Of a DNA stretch of 64,000 nucleotides, positions 11,192 to 23,903 are shown piece after piece. Where the stretch lies: the NCBI GenBank assembly GCA_034766995.1, contig CM068314.1:15496701-15560700 (forward strand). Direction: 5' to 3'. The notes under the pieces are model-generated. The model saw only the letters and a list, made by a program, of their open reading frames with translations. It searched no databases and had not been told where the DNA came from. How positions within the stretch are numbered: position 1 is the stretch's first letter; each line of letters begins with the position of its first letter. The position numbers and the translations under genes were made by a program. The stretch is from Acanthacorydalis orientalis (taxonomy: Eukaryota; Arthropoda; Insecta; Megaloptera; Corydalidae).

Positions 11192-11834
11192 TGATAATTT
11201 TAAAGGATTATAAAACTTTTGTTGGTTACAATTTAATGGAAAACGTATTTTTTTATTAATTTCTCATTCCATTAAATGAACGCATAAAAATATAATCGCA
11301 TCATATATCGTGGACCATAAAAGTAGTGACTGAAGTGATGTTCAATTACATATTTAAATTAAAACATTGATGGAGTTAAAGGTTGAAAAAGTTCCAATCG
11401 GACAATTGAAATTAGAGCAATTTATTACTCTTGCTGTATTTGAAAATTTATAAAAAATATGTGATATATATATACACATACATACATACATATACTTCTT
11501 TAGTCAAATTTCAAATAATGAAATATTTTTATTTTTATATTTTATATTTTTATTTTTGTTTAAATGACATTATTTTATTTTATTTCATTTTTTTACAAAA
11601 TAGAAAATTATTAGATACAACTGAAAATTATTCGATTTAAAAAAGTATATAGTACTAATTTTGAAAACTGTATTCTACTAATATAAATCACAATATAGTT
11701 TTTACCACTGTACTTAAATTCTCTTTTACAAATAAATTATTTATTCGCCTCTAAAACACAATACATTTTTTTGATGATGATCACAAAATTTTTCAAACTT
11801 TTTTTATTATTATATCTGATTGTCGATTAATACT
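11190..11834. other. AT-rich non-coding stretch
   Basis: Short TA/CA/CATA runs at 11463-11493, and a T-rich open frame to about 11640 that is Phe/Tyr low complexity. Nothing else. Confidence 0.6.
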
Positions 11835-11925
11835 CTTCTCGATAAAGATTTCAATATCTTGATAACGCTAAAGGTACAGAAAAAACGGATGTTGTCATCA
11901 CCATCAAGTGCATATAAACAAAAAT
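11835..11925 (+). repeat. Dispersed repeat family R1, plus-strand copy
   Basis: GATTTCAATATC...TACAGAAAAAA, then GGATGTTGTCATCACCATCA, matches the 44299 copy on its left half and the 6426 copy on its right half, linking the two into one family. Confidence 0.45.
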
Positions 11926-12122
11926 AAAAGAATATATGAAATAACATTGAAATTTTTGTTTTATTTATGAGAGAATAAAGAAGATACTTATGAAAGCAAT
12001 ATAAATGTTCTACACACTTTTTGCACTAATATTAGAATTAAAATATCAATTATAGTTTATCAGCCGTTTTGCGAATCGATGATAACTACATTTCTTCAAA
12101 TATAACAGTCGAAATAATAATG

Positions 12123-12125
<3 letters not shown>

Positions 12126-12197
<72 letters not shown>
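12126..12197. repeat. (TA)n microsatellite, about 72 bp
   Basis: Uninterrupted TA run. Confidence 0.98.
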
Positions 12198-12199
<2 letters not shown>

Positions 12200-12436
12200 T
12201 TTCATCCATCCATCATTCAAGTTCTGTTCGACTGATCGCTACTTTTTCAACTTCATCAATCACAAAACTAAAGTATTTGTACAGATTTCTTTTACCTGAA
12301 CGAAAAGTCAATTCAGTGTTAAATTCGTAAGTTGGTGAATTTTTCCTAAAATTTTCTTAGTAAGCAGTAGTAAAGATTTCATATGAGGTCATATGTTCAA
12401 ATTACTTACAACAAATTAAATTTGCTATACTTATGC

Positions 12437-12439
<3 letters not shown>

Positions 12440-12508
<69 letters not shown>
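12440..12508. repeat. (TA)n microsatellite, about 69 bp
   Basis: Uninterrupted TA run. Confidence 0.98.
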
Positions 12509-12514
<6 letters not shown>

Positions 12515-14621
12515 ATTTGTTCTCTTAACAAGATATTTCTTTATTCTTTAAAATAACCGTGGAAGTAGTAAGTTGTATCCAGCTAATTAGAATATGCTTC
12601 TCATTAAAATATAAAAAATACGATAATGTTGAACAGTCATAGGTCAAAGAATTCATTAGATCAGTTACATGTACTTTGGCGTTAAATGTTTGTAAAGGCG
12701 GTGTAGATATTTTGCGAATGACGCATAGTTAAATTTTTGTCGTGCTATTGTAGTTAAAATTTTGCGTGGGTGTGACTATGTTGTAAGCGTCTGGTACTTC
12801 AGTTACTCGAGATTCGGTTTTATGCTCTTCATGAAAAATATGTGCTAGCTCCAAACGCAATAAACGTTTTAGAACTAACATAAATTAGGAAAGACATTTT
12901 TTTTTTTAAATTTATAATGGATGTAGTCGATATGTTTAGTTGTGTAAATTAAACTGTCTACGATGCTCTCATAGATTTATTTTAACTGATGTTATAAAAA
13001 TTAAGTGTTTAATTATTAATTCGTTTTCAACTTTTTTTAATTTATATTATGTTTATAAATCCGTAGATTTAGTATTTATGTACAGATATAAGAGAGATAA
13101 AATAAATCTCAGATATTTCTTATGTACAAGTTAGTATATAGATAGGTTTTCTTGTTAAACACACTGTTCATCATAATCAAAAAATATGTATAGTAAAATC
13201 CGTTATATTATTCTTTTCATAAAAGTATCGAAGTTATATGACCGCTATGTAAAAATTGATAGGTGATACGATGGCAACAATAATCGACTGAATAGAATAT
13301 ATTTTATTACATTGTTGCGTTTTTTTTTTAGTGACGTGCAATAAAAACTTTATATGTGTAACCTGTGACAGCGATAAAAAAAGTATCGTATATAAGCGTC
13401 TGACAAATAGTCTGTGAGTGTTCTGAAAATAGATAACCACACGTTTAGACAAACTTAGTAGCAGTTAATACCATAATAATTTCCGCTCTTACTCAGTATC
13501 TCGCGTTAAAACGAGACTTTATTAAACGTTCCTCAACTCATACAGTCTTTACACGAGTCTTATATTTTAAATATTCCTGTCTAATCCTCATTCTTTATTA
13601 GAATATCTGATTTTAAATAAAACGTACAAATGTATAAGTATAATTATACATGTTTGAAAAAATCTTTTAAGAAAATGATTTACTTTTTTATACAAATAGT
13701 GTTTTCGTCTTTATTTAACAAAAAAAAGATAATTATTTTTAAATAATCCGAACTTTGTCGATATATAATATAAAATATATCAGATAATAATTTTATCATC
13801 TAATAAATAAATTAAATTATTAATTCCATGTTTTGTTATTAAAATGCATAATATTAAAGGTGCAAAACATTGTATGTTTGATCATAAATTTACACTATAA
13901 ATTTTTATTGTTATAGTTATTATTTACTTTAAAATATTAAAACTCTCTAGTGACGCAGTTTAGATAAAAATACGAAACTTGAGTGTTTGATTTCATCTAT
14001 TTAAATAATTTAAAGTTTTTGAATGGGAAAAATTCAATTAAAAAATAGGCAGCTCTTTCTCATTGATAAAATGTCTGTAAATTTAGTAATGAAAAAAAAC
14101 TGGTTGAAAAATAGTATATTACAAACGTAATAAGATTTAGATGGAACTGTAATCTTACATCTTGGTATTATTACGTTCTTCAGTGAAAACCTTTAGCAGT
14201 AGATTAAAGAAAAGATTTCTGTCAGATAAATTATTTGTTCATAAAAGGAACCACTATTACTGCGACCGACATCTTCGATTTGTACTAAATTATATATTTT
14301 TTGAAATTTTTGTATCATTAATATTTTCTTTCAACTAGATTTATATATATATATATTTATTTATTCATACATTTATATTTTTAAAATGATCTTAGAAAGG
14401 TAAAATACAAATATTTTTGTTGAAATTTAATTTCTGTATTTAAAAAAATATATATTTCAAATTTCATATAACTTATTCATATGTATTTCAAATTTTAATT
14501 TGTAATAATAATTATATGCATACGTGTTAATTAATCAGCGTTCAAATAAGCATAAAATCATGGAAATCTCGATAGAACCTATTAGCCACAGGTTTGAGTA
14601 TACCCGAATGTTTATTACTAT

Positions 14622-14629
<8 letters not shown>
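12509..14629. other. Long AT-rich stretch without genes
   Basis: A GC-slightly-richer patch at about 12660-12860 and 13440-13560 has no persistent frame. ORFs around 12940-13134 and 13234-13452 show no recognised domain. One short TA tract lies at 14341-14355. Confidence 0.55.

Positions 14630-14693
<64 letters not shown>
14630..14693. repeat. (TA)n microsatellite, about 64 bp
   Basis: The open frames spanning this tract on both strands are artefacts of the repeat. Confidence 0.98.
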
Positions 14694-14694
<1 letters not shown>

Positions 14695-15747
14695 GTGTTA
14701 ATCTGCGCTTGGCATGATATAGAAATAAATATTACTTGTTCGAAACACGTGACGCCAAGAAACGAAATTAGCAAGTCTTCTGTGAAACGTATCAGAGTAT
14801 CCATGGAGATGATTTGAACACGAATGACTAAATCTTAGTAATACACCCTCTTGTTACCTTTTTTAAAATGAATTTTATTTTGGATAGGTTTTGAAGAGAT
14901 ATAAAAGTAAATGTATCATTTATAAACTTTCATGCATGAAATAGAAAATGTTTTGTAATGAAGTTTGAAATACAGCCGTAGAATTGTACTTTACATTTAA
15001 CTGGGCGTGGAGTAAAATTAGTATATTCTCTGAATTTAATTTTATACTTACAGAAAATTTTATTAATGTTCGTTTGCGTTATTAAAGTTATATCAATTGA
15101 GAAATTATTTGAATGCACTTTAGTTTAACCTAATTTTCTTCGATGCGTATTAAAATTATACTTTTTTTATTATCTTTTATTTTAATTACTGCAAATGAAA
15201 ATATTTTTACTATAATGAAAACTTCAGTTAGTATTTATAAAATATAATGTACATACATTTAAACATTGGAGATTTTTAGGAAATTTTAAAATTCTACAAA
15301 TTTGTGATATGTCAAGTACTTGACTGTATTTACTAATTATGTTCACTAAATGAGTTTCGATAAATCTTACTATAAATATTTGTTATTACTTTCAATTATT
15401 AAGATTAGATTAAAAAAAAATTTTTTTATTGTGTTTATTGGCTGGCTTCTGAAAATAATTGTCTTAATGCTATACAATTTTCCAATAAATCCTCTAAATA
15501 AAATTATTTGGTGTAAATTTTGTAAAAATACAGCATAATTTTATTGGGAAAAGTGTAAACTCTATTTACAATCCTTATGTTATTCCAATTTTCATTCTAA
15601 ATAAAAAAAAAAACACATTTTGCGATACAATCCCCATCTTCAATAATAGAAGAAAATCGAAAACTAGTTTCTATGCAAATCGACTTATTCTTTCTCCATG
15701 TCTTCTAATTATTCTCTTTATACAAAGACATGATCTAAATGTAATGT

Positions 15748-15749
<2 letters not shown>
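14694..15749. other. AT-rich non-coding stretch
   Basis: No gene or repeat of note. Confidence 0.6.

Positions 15750-15809
<60 letters not shown>
15750..15809. repeat. (TA)n microsatellite, about 60 bp
   Basis: Uninterrupted TA run. Confidence 0.98.
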
Positions 15810-15813
<4 letters not shown>

Positions 15814-15948
15814 GTAAACGTAATTCATTTTTTTTTGTTTTTATTCCCTGTTTATTTCTTTCTGATCTTTGTCTTACATCATCTTTTTATTGTTTTATTG
15901 TAGAAAACAAACATGTATACATAATATATACATAACGGTATTATGAAA

Positions 15949-15951
<3 letters not shown>

Positions 15952-15997
<46 letters not shown>
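15952..15997. repeat. (TA)n microsatellite, about 46 bp
   Basis: A TA run only about 140 bp from the previous tract. Confidence 0.98.
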
Positions 15998-16003
<6 letters not shown>

Positions 16004-16550
16004 TGTAGAGTGAGAAAATATTAGATATTAACAATAACTATTATATATGTAATTTTGTTCAAATAAACACAATAACGACATGTTTATATTTATTAGCAGA
16101 CAATTATTAATAATTGATTCGTAAAACAAATAAATATGCAAATATTTACGTCATCACTCACATACATTCATTTTATTGCCCGATCGTAACTCACAATAAG
16201 AAATCAGATTGTATTATGATTGTCTGTTAGATAACTTGTTATAAGTTCGTAGAAGGTTATCTGTTGTTGACTGTATGTTATTTATCAACATAAGGATGAC
16301 ATTTTTTTGACATTTTTCAAAGGTATAATTTAATAGAAAAACAATGCTTTTATCTAGAATGTAGTGTGTTGTTCGAATATATGAGTTGATGGTTTCGAAT
16401 ATATATTATTATGTCATATTTATTCATTATTCATTGTAGTGTATTCAAATTTAACAAAGTAGGAATCTCTAGGGGTCATAATTGCAATGCAAATTAAGTA
16501 AATTATGTATATACTGAACAATTATTTGCTCAAATTATTGTCTGGGATAC

Positions 16551-16551
<1 letters not shown>

Positions 16552-16609
<58 letters not shown>
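16552..16609. repeat. (TA)n microsatellite, about 57 bp
   Basis: Uninterrupted TA run. Confidence 0.98.
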
Positions 16610-19105
16610 CGAAATCAAATATTAATTTTATCACCATCATTACTTTTAATATACTTAATATTTTTATAAAAAAATATGATGTGATATACTAATAAATATT
16701 TTATTCAAAACAAGTCATTTCAATAGCACAGTAGTATATTTCAAAAAGTTTGACAAAATATGATGGCTGTCAATAAAGTTTTGCTTGAATTTTTGAAAAT
16801 GCTATGAATATTTTATAAAATACATACTTGTTATTACGTTATATATTTACTTAAATCCAAGTATTGTTATTTAAAAATACAGATAAAATATGTCAGTCCT
16901 ATTACACAATATTTTTTTTTGTGAACCAGCTAATAGAATTTAACTTTTTTCAAATCCATTCTATTTAATGAATTAGATTTCCTTTTTATTACTTATTTTG
17001 TAAAGTATATTATTTTTTTTTTTTACTTTTAAACTTTCAACTTTATTCTGTTTTTTAGTCAATTTTAATATGTAGTTTAAAGAATTAAGTATGGTTTTAA
17101 TTTTAAGAGAATACAAAAGTGCTTTTGCAGTATTTTTTATATATTAGTTAAAAATAAAAAAAATGGTACACATATCAATTTAATAATAAAGAAACAAATA
17201 TGTATAAGATGTAGCCAAGTTAACTAGAAAGTTTTGTTATTAGAAACTTAAAAGATGATATACGGCATTTCTTGAACTCCAGCAACATGATTTTAATATA
17301 CATTGATCTTACAGTATTATAAAATATAGAAAAAAAAATACTTTATTTGAATGAAGTAAAATGATTAGACTGAAAAAAATAGAGTTCATTATCGGAGTAA
17401 ATTTTAAATGATAACTATTAGAAAAATTAAATTAACATAGAAGAGTAGCATAAAATAAGTACAACGATAGTTACTACTAATATTTCACTTTTACTAATCA
17501 GAAAATCTTTTTTAATCATTGTTGCTTGTATTTCGACAACGATAGCGTAATACAAATAAAAATGATTAATAATTAGTTATTGAATATTTTTTAACAAAAA
17601 AATGTTTATGGTCTGTGAGGAAATAGAAAATTCATATATTAAACAATAGTAATATTTTCTTTAATTTTTAAATAATATTTTTAATTATTAATCTTTTAAA
17701 TGTATTCATAACATAATTTAGATTCCCCGAGTTGCCTTGCTTTTACTAAAAATGTAATTTTAAAAGCAGGATTCCAATATATGCTAGAGCTTCTTATTAA
17801 ACTTTTCAAGTTTAAATTTCACTGCTCAGCGAGTCAGATGTATGAGTCAGAATTTCTCGTTATTTTATAAATGATGACATATTCTAATTTATTCCTTGTA
17901 CTTTTTTTACATTTTCACTTGTAATGTGCAAAACTGCAAGAAATACGACTGTAATTAAATATCAGTAATTATTTACAATTGTTGTTTCTCATTAATTAGT
18001 AATTAAAAACTGTTTAAAGATTAATCTTTACATGCAAATGCTTTTTAAACACCGTTTTTATAGATATTTAAATAGATATAGTAAATGACTTTGATAAGAA
18101 AACACCAGTTTTTTTAAATTAAAGTCTGGTCTATTATTCTTACACATCTATTTGACTAAACCTCTTACGTCTTTGTTAATGTTTTACTCAGGACACGCAC
18201 TTTTGTAAGACTTTTATGGTTATTTATTCTTAGGTCAATTTCGTGTTCCCTACTGAAAATAATCTCTGATCAGATTTCAATACGTTCTCATTTTGGAATT
18301 AATTAATCCTATATAATCTCATATCTGATTAAACAACACAATACATTGGTGAGTTTGATTAAAGATATCGTATTTTCAATGGTATTTAATTTTATTATAT
18401 TGATTTTCAGAATCCTGTTTTATTGTTAGATACCAAAGAATAGTGTAGAAAATTTATTTCTGACTCATTTATAGTAATGTTTTCTCTGAACTAAATTATA
18501 AGGAGATTTTTATAAAAACACATACAATTCAAATAAAGTATATCTCCATAAGAGTTTTTAAGTATTTTATTTCCAACAACTAAACATCTTTTTTATAAAT
18601 TCTAGATTTTTCATAATAAAATATTTCATAAATAAACCTTAAGAATTGCTGAATTATTTTTTTAAATAAAGATGTGTTTATTTTATGTGGAATAAAATAT
18701 GTCATCCTTTTTGAAATAGTATACAAATTATTTAAAAATGTACAACTGTATTTTTCATTTTATATTGTCCGAATCAGGATTCAATTTTTTATATAAAAAT
18801 AATATTTCTTTTATATATTATGTGTTTCGCAATGGTTTTTGTAGCATTTAAATATTAATATTTTATAATGATTAAATTCTTGTATTCGCTTGTAAGTACT
18901 AATATATAGTTTGTATCTTTTCATTTTGAATATTTATTCCATATTTAAACATTAATTACATTAATATACTTTTGAAATTGTAACATTGACTAACAGCTTA
19001 GCTAATAGCCAGACTAATAACTTTTTGACTAATAGCTAATATTTCTAATAAATTGAAAACAGAATAAATAATTAAATATTTTATACTGTTACCAGTTACT
19101 AGATT

Positions 19106-19109
<4 letters not shown>
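16610..19109. other. 2.5-kb AT-rich stretch without genes or TA tracts
   Basis: Stops are dense in all frames. The only structure seen is a short degenerate tandem array at 18988-19051. Confidence 0.6.
18988..19051. repeat. Degenerate short tandem repeat (GACTAAYAGC-type)
   Basis: GACTAACAGCTTAGCTAATA, GACTAATAACTTT and GACTAATAGCTAATA units follow one another at about 22-25 bp spacing, with internal AGCTAATA echoes. Probably a decayed minisatellite. Confidence 0.5.

Positions 19110-19178
<69 letters not shown>
19110..19178. repeat. (TA)n microsatellite, about 69 bp
   Basis: Uninterrupted TA run. Confidence 0.98.
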
Positions 19179-19180
<2 letters not shown>

Positions 19181-19590
19181 CATATACATTTCTTTCAAGT
19201 CAAAAAGAGACAATACACATTTTAAAAAATACGTATATATAAAGTTTTAGTAGAAGTCATTGTATGGTTTACACTTTTCATAAAAATGACAATTTTTGTA
19301 TAATAAATGATATTATGATCCTTTGAGGAAATCTTGGTAGGCACATAAAGAATTCTTGGGAAAAAATCACCTTATTCTTGATTTAGTTGATTGACGAGAT
19401 TGTTAGATTCTTTATATTATTCATAGAATCATTTAATGTAACTTTACAAAATTTAATCTTGATAAGGCCGAAGAGTCCATGAATTTATAGGAAACAATCA
19501 GTCTGGCGTTTACTTTTTAATATAGAGATGAGGACACAATTCTACTTAAAATGCTTTTAGATATCAGTCAAAAGTTCAGATTCTATAAAT
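19179..19590. other. AT-rich non-coding stretch
   Basis: Nothing recognised. Confidence 0.6.
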
Positions 19591-19597
19591 TATATTA

Positions 19598-19789
19598 TTG
19601 GGTTTTTCACTAAAGTTTATGTATTGGACAGAAAAGAATTTGTTTGAAACTAGAGATCTTCGCCCCCTGCTCGCTGCGCTCGCCAACTCCCGTTCTCGTT
19701 ACGCTCGCCCACTTGTCAATTATAAACCTATACATATAACCGAATGGACAAAGGATATATTTTTTAAAATTCATTTATGTCGTATGTAA
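19598..19789 (+). other. 63-codon ORF over a GC-rich CGCTCGCC repeat islet
   Basis: The central part (19660-19725) is strongly GC-rich, contains the near-palindrome GCTCGCTGCGCTCGC, and carries two roughly 21-23 bp related units ending in CGCTCGCC. The frame reads arginine/alanine-rich across them and continues to a stop at 19787-19789. The start is not ATG (TTG). I do not recognise the protein. The repeated CGCTCGC blocks suggest a fragment of a dispersed GC-rich repeat, possibly transposon-derived, rather than a gene. Confidence 0.3.
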
Positions 19790-21106
19790 TTATTATCACA
19801 GATATATCGCAACGTGTTTTATATATAAATGCTCGTATGTCTATATAAACATTCTGGCAGATATATTATTTTTTGCAACGTAGTGTTTTATAGTTTATTG
19901 TACGTAATTTTGATTTTATATTTATAGAAAGATAAAGAAAAATGTATGAGTACATTTTAGAGAGAAGAACACTTACATGTATACAATTTATAGATTTATA
20001 TAATATGAATATTTAACAGTTTTTGAAACAAATCCCACTCAATATATGGTTTATTTAAATAAATGCTTTTTCATCCCAAGAACCTCAACATATTTTCTTA
20101 TCAAAAAAGTAAAATAAATTATTATTAACGAGCATCAGCAACAATCAAATGTGATCAATAATCATTTAACGAACATATTTGTGAAGAAAAAGTTTTGAGG
20201 GTTGTGAGGTGAAAAAACAACTCGTTTGTAGAATCGAATTTCGTCACAGTGTCAGATCTGTTCATTTATACATATTACCAGTTTTTTCAGTTTGGTATAA
20301 AGTTTGTTATTGACACATATGTTTGTAATGTAATCTTACAGTTTTTATAAACAGAGTAATTATCATATATTTTATGAAATATCAGTCAGAAACTAAACTT
20401 ATTTTTTAACGTGTTACAATTTCCATTTACATTATGAGGAAAACACCTATAAACATATGAAAAATGTTTTAAAATAACAAATTTAATATAGAAATATTAA
20501 TTTAAATTATAAATATTAATTTAATAAGAAATAGTACAGTCCATACCTGAAGTAAAACACTATACTGTTTCCCAAGATATATAGTGACTTTGTTGGTGAA
20601 TGTCAGGAATGGAACCCATAACTCTTGCTTTCCTAGTTAGGATTAAGAATTTTTTTTAGTGTTTTTATATATAACAAAAATGTTCATTGGACTTATGAGA
20701 ACACGACCTCGTCTAGTAAAAATACGTAGACCAAATTTCGACAGGTTTACGTTTTACGTTTCTCGCCCATCGATACAGTTAAATTCAGTAGCTTAAGTTA
20801 AAATAATTTTCAATTTTAGAAACGACTGAAAATCTTCATTTAATTAATATATGCATGTGTGGTGACTAATTATTTTTGACACGTTATTTAAATACTGACT
20901 ATATGTTTATAACATTAAAGATAAAATAAACATGTAATAGAAAAAAACACGATAAGCTAAAATTTATACTTTTTAAAAAAGCTTCACAATATATATATAT
21001 ATATATAAATAAATTTTGTACCCTGATAAAATGTACAAATAAACTTTACTCAGTTTCATTTAGTCACAGCAGAAAATGTATGGTACGTGTTTGAAAATAT
21101 ATGTTG

Positions 21107-21111
<5 letters not shown>
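19790..21111. other. AT-rich non-coding stretch
   Basis: A GC-slightly-richer patch at 20570-20780 has no long frame. A short TA tract is at 20989-21006. Confidence 0.6.
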
Positions 21112-21179
<68 letters not shown>

Positions 21180-21200
21180 GTATATGTATATGTATATATA
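21112..21200. repeat. (TA)n then (TATATG)n microsatellite
   Basis: About 61 bp of TA repeats followed by four TATATG-type units. Reverse-strand and plus-strand ORFs over it are repeat artefacts. Confidence 0.97.
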
Positions 21201-21306
21201 TTCGTATGTAAACATGCACAGCACCAAAACATAACACGCACACATGCAAAATGTCACATGCATGTATATATGTATCATGAGTATAATCACGCGCATTCAT
21301 ATAAGA

Positions 21307-21333
21307 ACACACACACACATACACACACACACA
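21307..21333. repeat. (CA)n microsatellite
   Basis: CA repeats with one TA interruption, bordering the CpG islet. Confidence 0.95.
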
Positions 21334-21340
21334 ACCGCAC

Positions 21341-21780
21341 ATACAGCCGGATAAGCTTGATACGAGCCCGGCATGGCCGCCGCTAGAGCAGAGCACTAGT
21401 GTGCTGGTTGGCGGTTTAGAGCGTCGCGGCAGTGTTGGGGGTGCGACGGGCAATAGCGGCGACGACGACGGCGGTAGGCGCCGCGGCACGCTTGATTCCA
21501 GACTCCCCCGTCAAATTACTCGGTGCTGGAACACGGTCGGGTGTCCTCGCGTCGCTCCGCGCGCGCTAGTGCACTGTGCGCGCTTGTGCCAACGACTGCT
21601 TGTTCGCCGTCGTTCGTTCGTTGTTTTGTTTGGTACTTGTGGTGAATGGACACACGGAGGATTTGTTAGATTGCGCCGGCATTTCTCGGTCCCGTTTTTC
21701 CACTTGGTCCGCGATGCGACGGTTGCATAAAATAATCGTTATTAATTGTGTGTGTTGGGTGTTCGTTTGTTGTGATACGA
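21341..21780 (+). promoter_or_regulatory. CpG islet: probable promoter and 5' untranslated first exon
   Basis: The most GC- and CpG-rich segment of the window (about 21360-21720), containing repeated CGG/GCG, CGACGACGACGG, GCGCGCGC and TCGTTCGTTCGTTG runs against a roughly 25% GC background. Insect promoters and 5' UTRs of regulatory genes often look like this. A short upstream ORF (ATG at 21373, context CGGCATGGCC, stop at 21397-21399, eight codons) is present. A 110-codon open frame from 21401 has no ATG. The orientation is inferred from the transition to T-rich, UTR-like sequence on the right. A donor-like GTG|GTGAATGG lies near 21640. I see no TATA box, so any start is probably dispersed. 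Alternatives are an enhancer or an inserted GC-rich element. Confidence 0.5.
21373..21399 (+). CDS. Possible short upstream ORF (8 codons)
   Basis: ATG GCC in good context followed by GCC GCT AGA GCA GAG CAC and a stop. It would be translated only if transcription starts upstream within the CpG islet. Shown for completeness. Confidence 0.15.
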   Translation: MAAARAEH

Positions 21781-21789
21781 ATGTGTTAA

Positions 21790-22115
21790 ATTAGAAAGAA
21801 ATATACATATACAATGAACTACCTATTTACATAATATAAAAAAATTCGTCGAATGTGCAGTGTTGTTGATGTTTGAATTTTTTTTTGTTACGATATATTC
21901 GAGGTATACACTTGGAAATGTTTATAACGTCATAACATTTCAATTTCGACCCTCTCTGTTTATCTGTATTATCCAGTCATCATCAATCATAAATATAGCG
22001 ATATTGAAATGTAAACTCTCATATGAAAGAATAAAAATGTCAACGCGTGTACATAATTAGAAAATTGATCATAGTTATTTAATTAGTCTATTCAGAAATG
22101 AAATTATTTTACCAT

Positions 22116-22119
<4 letters not shown>
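21790..22119. other. AT-rich stretch right of the CpG islet
   Basis: No coding exon is evident. The frame at 21860-22060 has no recognised domain. If the islet is a first exon, this would be UTR or the start of intron 1. Confidence 0.4.

Positions 22120-22178
<59 letters not shown>
22120..22178. repeat. (TA)n microsatellite, about 59 bp
   Basis: A TA run followed by TATG and TG units. Confidence 0.98.
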
Positions 22179-22189
<11 letters not shown>

Positions 22190-22715
22190 GTGTGTATATA
22201 GTACCGAAGAACATAAATTTTCCTAATAATAAATTTGTTACAATTACATTTAAAAACCGAACCTAACTTATATAGCAAATTTACAGTAAAATAATATAGA
22301 AATAATTAAATATTTAATGAAGAAATAACGTAGTTTCAAGTTTGTAAAAATGATAATAGTATCCATAAACTATTTAGATTATTATATATATTATATATTT
22401 ATTAACAATATGTATGTTATTGCATTTTCCAACTTTGTATATATAACATTAAATGTCCGCCTATCAACTTTTTTTTGTTATTTTCAGTATTATTTTAAAA
22501 ACACAAATATATGTTAACACGTTAATATCGATTTGATAGTTATTTTCTTTTATATTTTTTTAAATTAAAATACATTAAATTATCTAGTAGTAAGTCAGTA
22601 AATAAGAAATAAATGGTAACAAATTACAAGAATATAAATTAAACAATAGGCCCTTTGGGGCCAATGAAAAAAATTCATTTTTAAAATGTGTTTAGGTTTA
22701 TATAGTATTTGAAAA
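22179..22715. other. AT-rich non-coding stretch
   Basis: Contains the short palindrome GGCCCTTTGGGGCC near 22650. Otherwise nothing. Confidence 0.6.
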
Positions 22716-22719
22716 TAAC

Positions 22720-22790
<71 letters not shown>

Positions 22791-22814
22791 AAACACACAC
22801 ACACAAACTTTATT

Positions 22815-22869
<55 letters not shown>
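22716..22869. repeat. Compound mirror microsatellite (CA)(TA)(TG)...(CA)(TA)(TG)
   Basis: CA repeats, about 50 bp of TA, then TG repeats, so the whole block is a near-perfect inverted repeat able to fold back. It is followed by a second CA-TA-TG succession ending in a roughly 40-bp (TG)n run. A strong cruciform or hairpin candidate. Confidence 0.95.
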
Positions 22870-22873
<4 letters not shown>

Positions 22874-23324
22874 AAACATAACTTTTAGTTTTAGATTAAA
22901 AAATAAATGTTCCTTAACAACCAATTTTTAATAAAATATTTATTAGACTACTAAGTGCATAACACATTACAAAATGTTAGTCATAAAAAGCTCAAATAAA
23001 CTTTTATTAGTGTATGAGAGTTTTGGAATAGTCAAGAAGTTTGAGTGTGTGTGTTTTTTGCACAAAAGTGCATATGATATTTCCTCCAATTCTGAAAGTA
23101 TTTTGCTAACTTGCTAGCACATTGACAAATATAATTTCAGTTAAACATAAATAAATGGGCTGAAGTCATGAAAATGAACTGTAAATTGGAATATTTACAT
23201 TTTTAATTTATTCTTGAATTCAAAATTTTTCGCATATCGTTTTTTTTTATTACAACTTATTAATATTTTATGTATGTACATATACAACTCATTTTGTTGT
23301 TTTTATATGTGTGCATTTGTATAT
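22870..23324. other. AT-rich non-coding stretch
   Basis: Nothing recognised. Confidence 0.6.
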
Positions 23325-23392
<68 letters not shown>

Positions 23393-23425
23393 CACACACA
23401 TACATGCATTCATACATACATATAT
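23325..23425. repeat. (TA)n with CA/CATA tail
   Basis: About 55 bp of TA repeats, then CACACA and CATACATA units. Confidence 0.95.
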
Positions 23426-23855
23426 AAATATTTTTGCAGTGTTTTTTTTATATTAACATATCAATAAACTTCTATTTTTAATAAGAAATATTATTGAATT
23501 TCATATTTATTGAATGTGCGCAATGTCATATTTTTTATTTATGTTTTTAAAAATTTCGATTGTTATATTTCAATTGAATATTAAAAAGTAAAATATGAAA
23601 ATGTATTGTGATACTAATATTGAATCATAAATGACAATAGTCAAACTATGATTTATTTGTATAGTGTTTATCAATTTTGTACTCGTCTAAGTTTGATTTA
23701 CTAGCATATTCTATTTGTATATTGTTCTACATAATTGAGTAATGTTGTGTGAAATTACCTGGTTAGTTTTTGAATTAATGTTTTATTACATGACAGGAAA
23801 ACTATGAACAATGACGTTTTTAATAGGGAAAATATGTACATATTAACAAATATGT

Positions 23856-23859
<4 letters not shown>

Positions 23860-23902
<43 letters not shown>
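23860..23902. repeat. (TA)n microsatellite, about 43 bp
   Basis: Uninterrupted TA run. Confidence 0.98.

Positions 23903-23903
<1 letters not shown>

Noticed and set aside
14524..14817. Open frames on both strands rich in Tyr-Ile repeats (also at many other TA tracts, e.g. 21064-21489, 46105-46371, 58593-58871)
   Set aside because: They exist only because TATATA repeats contain no stop in either register. Flanks show no domain, start context or splice signal.
21401..21730. 110-codon open frame across the CpG islet
   Set aside because: It has no ATG and begins at GTG. GC-rich DNA is naturally depleted in stop codons, and the Arg/Gly-rich translation matches no known protein.
22716..22869. 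CRISPR-like or satellite array
   Set aside because: Only dinucleotide repeats, with no unique spacers between conserved repeats. No CRISPR array is present anywhere in the window.
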